Positions 1-5,506 of a stretch of 5,506 bases of DNA are shown here, in pieces (within the stretch, counting starts at the first letter, position 1; the number at the start of each line of letters is the position of its first letter). A program made the position numbers and the translations under genes. The notes under the pieces were generated by a model that saw nothing but the letters and a program-made list of their open reading frames with translations, did not search any database and was not told the DNA's origin. The DNA lies in assembly GCA_027033555.1 (NCBI GenBank), contig JALVLE010000076.1, forward strand, positions 1 to 5,506, written 5' to 3'. This DNA is from Caldifarciminota bacterium (GTDB lineage: Bacteria; Hydrothermota; Hydrothermia; UBA1063; CAJXJZ01).

Positions 1-200
1 AGATCTGCCTTCGTCATTCCCTTTCCGTCATCTTTTACACTTATCGCTTCAAGTCCAGCGCCCTTTATGCTAATTTCAATATTCTTTGCCCCAGCGTCTA
101 TAGAGTTTTCCACAAGCTCTCTTACAACTGAGGCAGGGGATTCTATAACTTCGCCTGCTGCAATTTTGCTTATAACATCAGGAGGAAGCTTTTTAATCAT
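1..200 (-). CDS. mutL: DNA mismatch repair protein MutL, N-terminal fragment (3' end beyond window)
   Basis: Sixty-six complete codons from an ATG at 200, running off the left edge; this fragment is too short to be found by a simple length cut-off. MutL links mismatch recognition by MutS to strand incision, and its N-terminal domain is a GHKL-type ATPase. The visible part begins [20 protein letters not shown]. It carries the family hallmark IAAGEV, ATPase motif I in [11 protein letters not shown] (28-38, with the catalytic Glu and the Mg-binding Asn) and motif II DDGKGM (57-62). The start is fixed by an in-frame TAA just upstream and by the usual spacing to IAAGEV. The start overlaps the hprK stop by eight bases. 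The nearest Shine-Dalgarno-like GAGGAG is 16 bases away, too far to be ideal, so translation probably depends on coupling to hprK. Whether it has the endonuclease domain cannot be seen. Confidence 0.95.
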   Translation of the reverse strand, partial: MIKKLPPDVISKIAAGEVIESPASVVRELVENSIDAGAKNIEISIKGAGLEAISVKDDGKGMTKAD

Positions 201-1125
201 GCTGGCTTTTTAAATACTCCTCAACTCTCTTTGTTGCATTGTATCCATAGATTTTCAATCTGTAATCCAGTGCAAGGGTTTTTATTATAGCGCTCAAATG
301 CCTACCAGGGACAACAGGTAGTACAACTTTGTCCACCTTTACACCAAAGTACTCTGTATAATCTTTTTTCAGAGAAAATCTTGCCATACTTGCTGGCGGC
401 TCAACAATAAAAAGTTCAATAACAAGGTCCAGCTTCTTTCTATCTTTAACTGCTCCCACCCCGAAAAGGGAAAACACATCAATTATTCCCACTCCCCTTA
501 TTTCCATAAGGTTTTGAAAAACATCTTCCTTTCTGGGCACCACCCCCATAACAGACCCTTTTGGATACTCAATAAGTCGTACCACATCGTCTGCAATGAG
601 AGAAAAACCCTGAGAAATAAGATCAAGGGCACATTCAGACTTACCACTACCACTTTTTCCTGTGATAAGTATACCAAGGTCATACACATCCACCATGGTA
701 CCATGAACGGTCATGGAAGGTGCAAGCTTGAAACAGAGATAATCGTAAAGTTTCCGCTGAAAAACCGGTGTGTACTCAGGAGTAGTCAAAATCGCCGTCT
801 TTTTTGCCATGTTCATTATACACTGCGGTGGTTTATTGCCTCTTGTAAAAATAAGTGCAGGTACTTCCTTCTCTATAAGCCTTTTAAGCCTCTCACACCT
901 TTTCTCCTCAGGTAAAGAAAGAAGATACCTGTACTCCGTATTCCCGATTATTTGAATTCGTCTTTTATCAAAATGTTCTTCATATCCTGAAAGAAAAAGT
1001 CCCGGACGAGAAAGCCTCTCGGTTGTTATTAAAATGTCTTTTAAAAACTCCTTTCCGTGGTGTACGAAAATTTTAAGCTCCTCTCCTTTTTCGGAGAGGA
1101 GTTCATACAAAGTAAAAGATGACAT
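193..1125 (-). CDS. hprK: HPr kinase/phosphorylase
   Basis: A 310-residue bifunctional enzyme that phosphorylates a serine of HPr with ATP or pyrophosphate and also removes the phosphate, tying the PTS phosphocarrier to the energy state of the cell. The N-terminal domain covers about 1-130. The catalytic domain has the conserved His-Gly (141-142), the P-loop GKSGSGKS (156-163), the acidic LIADD (177-180) expected to hold the catalytic base, and the family signature [20 protein letters not shown] (207-226). Near the end come LPVVPGRH (269-276) and [12 protein letters not shown] (294-305), both typical of the family. All key residues are present, so it should be active. The P-loop has Lys in second position, where Firmicutes usually have Asp. 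The ATG lies four bases after the hpf stop with only a weak purine stretch before it. The 3' end overlaps mutL by eight bases (ATGATTAA). No HPr or PTS gene is in the window, so its substrate must be encoded elsewhere. Confidence 0.96.
   Translation of the reverse strand: MSSFTLYELLSEKGEELKIFVHHGKEFLKDILITTERLSRPGLFLSGYEEHFDKRRIQIIGNTEYRYLLSLPEEKRCERLKRLIEKEVPALIFTRGNKPPQCIMNMAKKTAILTTPEYTPVFQRKLYDYLCFKLAPSMTVHGTMVDVYDLGILITGKSGSGKSECALDLISQGFSLIADDVVRLIEYPKGSVMGVVPRKEDVFQNLMEIRGVGIIDVFSLFGVGAVKDRKKLDLVIELFIVEPPASMARFSLKKDYTEYFGVKVDKVVLPVVPGRHLSAIIKTLALDYRLKIYGYNATKRVEEYLKSQHD
1078..1101 (-). repeat. Perfect 9-bp inverted repeat (hairpin) near the 5' end of hprK
   Basis: On the minus strand CTCCTCTCC and GGAGAGGAG flank a six-base loop, GAAAAA. 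The arms are fully complementary and the element starts 21 bases after the hprK ATG codon, covering codons 9-16. The 3' arm resembles a Shine-Dalgarno, but no suitable start codon follows it. There is no U-tract, so it is not an intrinsic terminator. It may slow early translation or have no function. Confidence 0.5.
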
Positions 1126-1129
1126 TAAT

Positions 1130-1420
1130 CTACTTTCTTGCTCTGAGCTTACTTTCGTACTTGGTGAGCTGTTTCTTTAAAATATCTTTAAGTTCATCTA
1201 TTGCCTGGTAAAGGTCTTTTCTCTCAGCCTTTACAGCAATTGTGTTCCCTTTCATTTTTAAAACCATTTCGGCAATATATCTGCCACGGAGTTCCTCAAG
1301 TATCAGCTCTCCATTAATAATATGCTTTGAATACCTATCAAGGGAATCCAGTCTCTTTGAGATATATTCTTTTAGCGAATCGGTAAGCTCAATATTCCTT
1401 GCCACTATGCTGTATTTCAT
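1130..1420 (-). CDS. hpf: Ribosome hibernation promoting factor, short form (HPF/YfiA family)
   Basis: A 96-residue protein of the ribosome-associated inhibitor family. These cytoplasmic proteins bind the small subunit where mRNA and tRNA normally sit and silence ribosomes in stationary phase or stress. The family pattern covers the whole length: an opening strand and helix (SIVARNIELTDSLKEYISKR, 4-23), the LDRYSKHI turn, middle strands ending AVKAERKDLYQAID (about 63-76), and a basic last helix (LKKQLTKYESKLRARK). Its length matches the short form. It lacks the C-terminal dimerisation domain of long HPF, so it should not by itself form the 100S dimers seen with long HPF. The start ATG overlaps the previous stop as ATGA and has a strong ribosome binding site. 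The next gene, hprK, starts four bases after its TAG stop, recalling the rpoN-hpf-ptsN-hprK cluster of proteobacteria, but without ptsN. Confidence 0.93.
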   Translation of the reverse strand: MKYSIVARNIELTDSLKEYISKRLDSLDRYSKHIINGELILEELRGRYIAEMVLKMKGNTIAVKAERKDLYQAIDELKDILKKQLTKYESKLRARK

Positions 1421-2196
1421 AAAATACCTCCTTTGTTTAGTAAAAAAGCAAGAAAAATCGTTGTTAGCCCGGCATAAATTCCGGCAATTTCATCATCCAA
1501 CATTATTCCGAGCCCGTTCCCTATCTTTTCCACCTTTTTGATACCGAAGGGTTTTATTATATCATAAAGTCTGAATAATACAAAAGCAAGCACAAGATAC
1601 AAAATATTTATGCGCGGAAGAAACAGTACAGCGGTAATCAGACCTGCCACTTCATCAATAACCACCTCACCCGGGTCCATCTTATTGGTCAATTTGCTGT
1701 ATCTTGCGGAAGCCACCCAGCCAGAAAAAAAGACAAGACCCAAACCTTCCAATACTAATAAAAAAGATGGATTCAAAAAATACAGAATAAGTGTCGTCAA
1801 AAGAGCCGCAAACGTACCTGGTCCTAAAGGTATATAACCTACAAAACCAAACGTCGCTATAAAAGAGACAAGAAGATTCTCTTTCATATCCAGACATCCT
1901 CCGATAATAAGACCAATAACATCGGCAATCATATCAGCAAAAGAAAAATCTCGCCATGGTATAAAAAACTGGATTCCTTCGGTAAAAATTGCTATTGAGA
2001 AGGTGATTACAATTGCAGGTTTAAATTTAATATTCAGTCCCCTTCGCAACACAAAGTAAAGTAGAAAAAAACTCACCACATGGGCCAAAAGATCTACCCG
2101 GTGTATCTCTGAATGGACATTTTTTTGTGGGACAATAAGCAGGATAAAAAAAAGAATAAGATATAGAATTGCCCCTTTTTCAGCCTCTTTACTCAA
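1417..2196 (-). CDS. pgpA: VanZ-like domain fused to phosphatidylglycerophosphatase A
   Basis: A 259-residue integral membrane protein made of two families. Residues about 8-103 look like VanZ: four hydrophobic segments with DLLAH (35-39), EGIQFFIPWRDFSFADMIAD (73-92) and the following GLIIGG. VanZ-like proteins are linked to teicoplanin resistance, but most have no assigned reaction. Residues from about 104 form a complete PgpA domain: GYIPLGPGT (120-128), DPGEVVIDEVAG (174-185), FRLYDIIKPFG (208-218) and NGLGIMLDDEIAGIYA (227-242). PgpA removes the phosphate of phosphatidylglycerophosphate at the membrane to give phosphatidylglycerol; the acidic VIDE and LDDE groups are the expected metal and catalytic sites. 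The TTG start at 2196 overlaps the comM stop; a longer form from a TTG at 2220 is possible. The stop overlaps the hpf start as ATGA. The PgpA assignment is firm. The VanZ call rests on pattern, and its role in the fusion is unknown. An internal ATG at 1887 could yield PgpA alone. Confidence 0.9.
   Translation of the reverse strand: MSKEAEKGAILYLILFFILLIVPQKNVHSEIHRVDLLAHVVSFFLLYFVLRRGLNIKFKPAIVITFSIAIFTEGIQFFIPWRDFSFADMIADVIGLIIGGCLDMKENLLVSFIATFGFVGYIPLGPGTFAALLTTLILYFLNPSFLLVLEGLGLVFFSGWVASARYSKLTNKMDPGEVVIDEVAGLITAVLFLPRINILYLVLAFVLFRLYDIIKPFGIKKVEKIGNGLGIMLDDEIAGIYAGLTTIFLAFLLNKGGIL
1427..1434 (-). promoter_or_regulatory. Ribosome binding site of hpf
   Basis: AAAGGAGG on the minus strand, six bases before the hpf ATG at 1420 and inside the end of the VanZ-PgpA gene. 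It is the strongest Shine-Dalgarno in the window, suggesting that hpf is translated more efficiently than its neighbours. Confidence 0.75.
1898..1902 (-). promoter_or_regulatory. Possible internal ribosome binding site for stand-alone PgpA
   Basis: GGAGG on the minus strand sits ten bases before an in-frame ATG at 1887 (codon 104 of the fusion). Starting there would give a 156-residue protein beginning MKENLLVSF, close to the normal length of free-standing PgpA. The G-rich run also encodes a Gly-Gly pair that VanZ-like domains commonly carry near their end, so it may be coincidence. Confidence 0.4.
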
Positions 2197-3734
2197 AACT
2201 CCAGACTCCTCATATACCAATCCTCACGATCAAGTGATCTATAAGATATAGCCTCCTGTATGTGGTGAGACATAATATCTTCACTTTCTTCAAGGTCTGC
2301 AATCGTTCTTGCGACTTTTAATATACGGGAATAAGCTCTTGCTGATAATCCCATCTTTTCCATGGCCATTTTTAAAAGATTTTCTGAGACTTCATCAAGC
2401 TGACAATATTTCCTGATCTCCTTCTGCCCCATATGCGCGTTAAAATGAATCCTTTTTCCTTTAAAACGTCTCTCCTGCAATTTTCTTGCCTTTTCTACTC
2501 TCTCTCTTATTACTGACGAGGGCTCTCCCTCCCCCTTATGTTTAAGCTCATCAAAACGCACAGGTGGCACCTCAATGTGAATATCTATTCTATCAAGAAG
2601 CGGACCTGAAAGCCTGGAGTGATATCTTTTAATCTCTGAAGGGCTACAGGTGCACTTGTGATAAGGGTCTGTAAGATAACCACACGGACATGGATTCATG
2701 GCAGCCACCAACATAAACCTTGCAGGAAAAGTTACAGATTGCCTTGCCCTGGATATTGTCACAATACCATCTTCCATTGGCTGCCTCAATACCTCTATTA
2801 CCTTCTGTGAGAATTCCGGCAACTCATCCAGGAACAACACCCCATTGTGTGCAAGTGAAACTTCGCCTGGTTTAGGATATGTACCACCCCCTATCAGACC
2901 GGCATGAGAAACTGTATGATGAGGAGCACGAAATGGTCTTGTGGCCACAATGCCACTTTCCCTTAAAAGACCAGCAACCGAATGTATTTTGGTGGTCTCT
3001 ATGGCTTCTTCAAGAGTCATCCTGGGAAGGATAGTAGGCAATCTCCGTGCCAGCATCGTCTTTCCGGAACCAGGCGGCCCAACCATAAGAATATTATGTC
3101 CACCAGCAGCCGCAATCTCAAGAGCTCTTTTCACGCTCTCCTGTCCTTTTACTTCACTAAAATCCACTCCATAGTCCTGATGTTGTTCAAAATAAGCAAC
3201 TTTGTCTATTTTCACAGGAGATAATTCCTTTTCTCCTCTAAAGAACTGCACAGCATCAAAAAGTGTAGATGGAGTATAAATAAAAGCATTATCCACCAAA
3301 CCAGCTTCTTCCGCATTCTGTGGTGGAACTATGAAATTTTTAATCCCTCTTTTGACTGCATCAGACACTATTGAGAGAACTCCCTTTATTCTTTTTATCC
3401 TTCCGTCCAGTGAAAGCTCACCCACAATGAGAAAATCATCAGGAACACTAACAAAGTCAAGAGCCTTAAGTATTCCAAGTGCTATGGGGAGGTCAAACAA
3501 ACTGCCTTCTTTTCTTACATCAGCAGGAGCGAGATTAACTGTAAATTTTTTAGGAGGGATCTTAAAACCACTGTTGTTTAGCGCTGCCAACACTCTCTCC
3601 TTTGACTCCTTCACAGCACCCTCAGGGAGACCTACTATTACAAAGCCAGGAATTTTGGAAGTAATATCTATTTCCACTTCAACAATATATCCTTCAACCC
3701 CTATAGTAGAAGCAGAAAGTATCCTTGCAAACAC
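2193..3734 (-). CDS. comM: ComM/YifB family Mg-chelatase-like AAA+ ATPase
   Basis: A 513-residue protein of typical family length. In Vibrio, ComM is a hexameric helicase that drives branch migration while transforming DNA is integrated; in organisms not known to be competent the role is less clear. The order is an N-terminal ChlI/Lon-protease-like domain (about 1-170, starting FARILSASTIGVEGY), then the AAA+ module with Walker A GPPGSGKT (219-226), Walker B VLFLDE (299-304), a sensor asparagine in AMNPCPCGY (Asn 347) and the GPLLDRIDIH segment (about 377-386). A conserved four-cysteine group (349, 351, 361, 363) probably binds metal. The C-terminal Mg-chelatase domain has GLSARAYSRILKVARTIADL (462-481). 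I chose the GTG at 3734 because the family begins at this point (M-x-ARI-x-SA). The longer frame from an ATG at 3812 would add 26 unrelated residues and overlap the slipin gene by 74 bases. The GTG lies four bases after the slipin stop. Its Shine-Dalgarno is weak, so translational coupling is likely. Confidence 0.94.
   Translation of the reverse strand: MFARILSASTIGVEGYIVEVEIDITSKIPGFVIVGLPEGAVKESKERVLAALNNSGFKIPPKKFTVNLAPADVRKEGSLFDLPIALGILKALDFVSVPDDFLIVGELSLDGRIKRIKGVLSIVSDAVKRGIKNFIVPPQNAEEAGLVDNAFIYTPSTLFDAVQFFRGEKELSPVKIDKVAYFEQHQDYGVDFSEVKGQESVKRALEIAAAGGHNILMVGPPGSGKTMLARRLPTILPRMTLEEAIETTKIHSVAGLLRESGIVATRPFRAPHHTVSHAGLIGGGTYPKPGEVSLAHNGVLFLDELPEFSQKVIEVLRQPMEDGIVTISRARQSVTFPARFMLVAAMNPCPCGYLTDPYHKCTCSPSEIKRYHSRLSGPLLDRIDIHIEVPPVRFDELKHKGEGEPSSVIRERVEKARKLQERRFKGKRIHFNAHMGQKEIRKYCQLDEVSENLLKMAMEKMGLSARAYSRILKVARTIADLEESEDIMSHHIQEAISYRSLDREDWYMRSLEF
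2206..2211 (-). promoter_or_regulatory. Ribosome binding site deciding the VanZ-PgpA start
   Basis: GAGGAG on the minus strand lies inside the last codons of comM, nine bases before a TTG at 2196 that overlaps the comM TGA stop as TTGA. The other candidate, a TTG at 2220, has a GAGGA directly abutting it with no spacer, so the 2196 start is preferred. Confidence 0.6.
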
Positions 3735-3738
3735 CTCT

Positions 3739-4503
3739 CTATTCCCGCTCTCTTCCTTTATCTGCCATTTTTTCAAAAATCTTGAAAAATTCAACGGGTA
3801 CAGGAAATACAATAGTGGAAGCGTTTTCTGTTGAAATTTCAGAAAGTGTTTGTAAATATCTGAGCTGAATAGTTATAGGGTTTTCCGCAAGTACAGCCGC
3901 GGCCTCTGCAAGCTTCTTTGAGGCCTGATATTCACCCTCTGCATTAATGATCTTAGCCCTTCTCTCCCTTTCTGCTTCTGCCTGCCTGGCCATCGCCCTT
4001 TGCATATCCTGTGGAAGATCTACATGTTTTATTTCTACTGCACTTACCTTAATTCCCCACGGGTCAGTCTGTTCATCTATAATTTGTTGTAATTTGTGGT
4101 TTAATTTCTCTCTTGCTGAAAGGAGCTCATCCAGCTCAGCTTCTCCCAAAATGCTTCTAAGGGTTGTTTGGGCAATCTGCTCGGTGGCATAAAGATAATT
4201 TTCAACCTCTATGACAGCCTTCTCCGGATATACCACTCTAAAGTAAACAACCGCATTTACTTTAACTGAAACATTGTCCTTTGTTATTACATCCTGAGGA
4301 GGAACATCAAGCACAACGGTTCTCAGAGAGACTTTCACCATCTTATCTATAAATGGAATAAGCAGAATTAGACCAGGTCCTTTAACTCCCACATACCGTC
4401 CAAGACGAAAAATCACTCCTCTCTCATACTCCCTCAACACTCTTATCATTGAGGCGAGGATTATTATTCCTATAATTACGATCCAGGTAATACCTGCAAA
4501 CAC
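3739..4503 (-). CDS. Slipin: stomatin/prohibitin-like (SPFH) membrane protein
   Basis: A 254-residue member of the stomatin-like slipin family, about the usual length. SPFH proteins form oligomeric membrane scaffolds linked to membrane microdomains and protein quality control; the exact role of bacterial slipins is not settled. A hydrophobic N-terminal anchor spans residues 3-20 ([16 protein letters not shown]), followed by the family's [21 protein letters not shown] (24-44). The SPFH core contains [20 protein letters not shown] (about 65-84) and [21 protein letters not shown] charged, Ala/Glu-rich helix predicted to be coiled coil follows ([20 protein letters not shown], about 175-195), then the typical tail [11 protein letters not shown]. 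The GTG start is backed by a good ribosome binding site. The gene starts one base after the transketolase stop and ends four bases before comM. Slipin genes are often next to nfeD, which encodes a partner membrane protein; none is seen on either side here. Confidence 0.93.
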   Translation of the reverse strand: MFAGITWIVIIGIIILASMIRVLREYERGVIFRLGRYVGVKGPGLILLIPFIDKMVKVSLRTVVLDVPPQDVITKDNVSVKVNAVVYFRVVYPEKAVIEVENYLYATEQIAQTTLRSILGEAELDELLSAREKLNHKLQQIIDEQTDPWGIKVSAVEIKHVDLPQDMQRAMARQAEAERERRAKIINAEGEYQASKKLAEAAAVLAENPITIQLRYLQTLSEISTENASTIVFPVPVEFFKIFEKMADKGRERE

Positions 4504-4504
4504 C

Positions 4505-5506
4505 TTATCCCCCCTTTAAAGCGTTTATTATACCTTCCTTCACCTTTACAGGAGAAAGGCCCATAAAATCAAACACGTCATCTGCTTTTCCAGAAACAGC
4601 ATAATTTCTCAATCCAAACCTGATAAGCCTCTTGAAAATTCCACTTTCCAGCATCCTCTGAGACAAAGAAGCTGCAAGTCCGGTATCCACATTATGGTCC
4701 TCATAGGTCACAATAATATCAAAATCGGTCAAATAGTCAAGCAGATCGTCAGAAATAAATCCTGGAGAGGCAATATTCACCACTGCGGGATTATAACCTT
4801 CATTTTTAAGAAGTTCTTTTACCATAATTCCTCTGTAAGCTGTGGAACCATAAACCAGAATCAAAATACCTTCTCCCTTTCTTAATACGTCAAATTTCCC
4901 ATACTCATATACATAATCTTTTCCAAAAAATTCGTTTCCATTTTCATCCACAATAACAGGCAATTTTGATCGCCCAACTCCTACGGCAATATTTCCAAAC
5001 TGAGACAACGCGTACCTTACAACTCTGTCTGTTTGATTGGGATCAGCAGGAACAATTATTTTAAACCCGTGAAGATTTTTCAGCGTGCCAATATAGTCTA
5101 TACAATGATGCGTCTTACCATCCTCGCCTACATCAATTCCAAGATGCGTCACAAAGAGCTTCAAATTGGTCTTGTTTATATCATTAAGCCTTGCCTGATT
5201 ATAGGTTTCATCAATGCCGAACACACCAAAATCTCCCCAGACTGAAATAAGCCCAACAGCTGAAGCGGCGCCAGCTACTGTAGCCGTATTGTGTTCTGTA
5301 ACACCGGCTTCAAAAAACCGCTCTGGGAACTCTTTTGCAAAATAATTAAGTTTCACAGATCCCATCAGGTCACAGTCAAAAGCTATTATTTTTGTATATT
5401 CTTCAGAGTTTGATTTTTTTGCAACATCATGCAATGCTTTCCCGAGAGCAGTTCTGTTATCAAGTTTTTCGTCCTTTTTATACAAAATAGGCTCTCCAGT
5501 ATTTAT
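4505..5506 (-). CDS. tkt: Transketolase, C-terminal half or subunit (partial, 5' end beyond window)
   Basis: This encodes the pyrimidine-binding and C-terminal domains of a transketolase, the thiamine-diphosphate enzyme that moves two-carbon ketol units between sugar phosphates in the non-oxidative pentose phosphate pathway. The frame stays open to the window edge, giving 333 visible residues. Seen motifs, counted from the edge: the TPP-activating glutamate in [13 protein letters not shown] (Glu about 71), the loop [15 protein letters not shown] (about 90-104), [10 protein letters not shown] (about 128-137) and [10 protein letters not shown]. The C-terminal transketolase domain follows from about residue 200 ([12 protein letters not shown]). 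The residues before the first possible start read [14 protein letters not shown], which resembles the linker of a one-piece transketolase, so I favour a gene whose N-terminal half lies outside. The alternative is a separate C-terminal subunit starting at the TTG at 5485, which has GGAGAG six bases upstream. The stop lies one base before the slipin start. Family is certain; full-length versus split is not. Confidence 0.88.
   Translation of the reverse strand: MNTGEPILYKKDEKLDNRTALGKALHDVAKKSNSEEYTKIIAFDCDLMGSVKLNYFAKEFPERFFEAGVTEHNTATVAGAASAVGLISVWGDFGVFGIDETYNQARLNDINKTNLKLFVTHLGIDVGEDGKTHHCIDYIGTLKNLHGFKIIVPADPNQTDRVVRYALSQFGNIAVGVGRSKLPVIVDENGNEFFGKDYVYEYGKFDVLRKGEGILILVYGSTAYRGIMVKELLKNEGYNPAVVNIASPGFISDDLLDYLTDFDIIVTYEDHNVDTGLAASLSQRMLESGIFKRLIRFGLRNYAVSGKADDVFDFMGLSPVKVKEGIINALKGG
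4509..4517 (-). promoter_or_regulatory. Ribosome binding site of the slipin gene
   Basis: The minus strand reads AAAGGGGGG, five bases before the GTG at 4503. It is a G-rich Shine-Dalgarno-like sequence lying inside the last codons of the transketolase gene. It supports the GTG start, which keeps the N-terminal membrane segment; the first in-frame ATG (residue 19) would remove it. Confidence 0.65.

Noticed and set aside
514..915. A 133-codon open frame on the plus strand opposite hprK
   Set aside because: The sequence resembles no family I know, is rich in His/Cys/Lys without order, and lies opposite the conserved HprK P-loop region.
1078..1101. The hprK hairpin as a transcription terminator
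   Set aside because: No run of T follows the stem on the coding strand, and it lies inside a conserved gene.
1682..1897. A 71-codon minus-strand frame starting at an ATG right after the internal GGAGG
   Set aside because: It begins only about one base from the GGAGG, is out of frame with the PgpA domain, and its translation has no recognisable features.
3735..3812. An ATG at 3812 as an earlier start for comM
   Set aside because: It would add 26 residues with no family resemblance, encoded within the slipin gene, and the family sequence begins at the GTG at 3734.
3331..3834. A 167-codon open frame on the plus strand opposite comM
   Set aside because: It mirrors the conserved comM coding sequence, has no recognisable motif, and comM on the other strand matches its family throughout.
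1..5506. CRISPR arrays, insertion sequences, tRNA or rRNA genes, phage or defence genes
   Set aside because: I saw no regularly spaced repeats, transposase motifs, RNA gene signatures or defence families; essentially every base belongs to a recognised gene.

Overview
The window is bacterial, moderately A+T-rich by eye, and almost fully coding on the minus strand. Seven genes are packed head to tail and are read from high to low coordinates. Neighbouring genes overlap by up to 8 bases or are separated by 1 to 4 bases, so there is no room for an internal promoter or terminator and the block is probably one transcript. No mobile element, CRISPR array, tRNA, rRNA or riboswitch is visible, and there is no gene-free stretch of 300 bases. 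The lineage cannot be fixed from this window. The hpf-hprK adjacency is reminiscent of the rpoN/PTS-Ntr clusters of Gram-negative bacteria, but the overall gene order is not one I recognise from a model organism.

In order of transcription: (1) the C-terminal half or subunit of a transketolase-type enzyme, whose frame runs off the right edge; (2) a slipin (stomatin/SPFH family membrane protein) with a GTG start and a strong ribosome binding site; (3) a ComM/YifB Mg-chelatase-like AAA+ ATPase with a GTG start; (4) a two-part membrane protein made of an N-terminal VanZ-like domain and a C-terminal phosphatidylglycerophosphatase A domain, with a probable TTG start overlapping the comM stop; (5) a short ribosome hibernation factor (HPF/YfiA type); (6) HPr kinase/phosphorylase; (7) the first 66 codons of mutL, which runs off the left edge.

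The genes do not form one pathway. They mix carbon metabolism and its control (transketolase, HprK), envelope and phospholipid functions (slipin, VanZ-PgpA), translation under stress (HPF) and DNA processing (ComM, MutL). Every protein belongs to a known family, and I see no clear new system. The points most worth checking are the VanZ-PgpA fusion with a well-placed Shine-Dalgarno and ATG exactly at the domain boundary, a perfect 9-bp hairpin just inside hprK, the hpf-hprK pair without ptsN or ptsH between or beside them, and a slipin without its usual NfeD partner.
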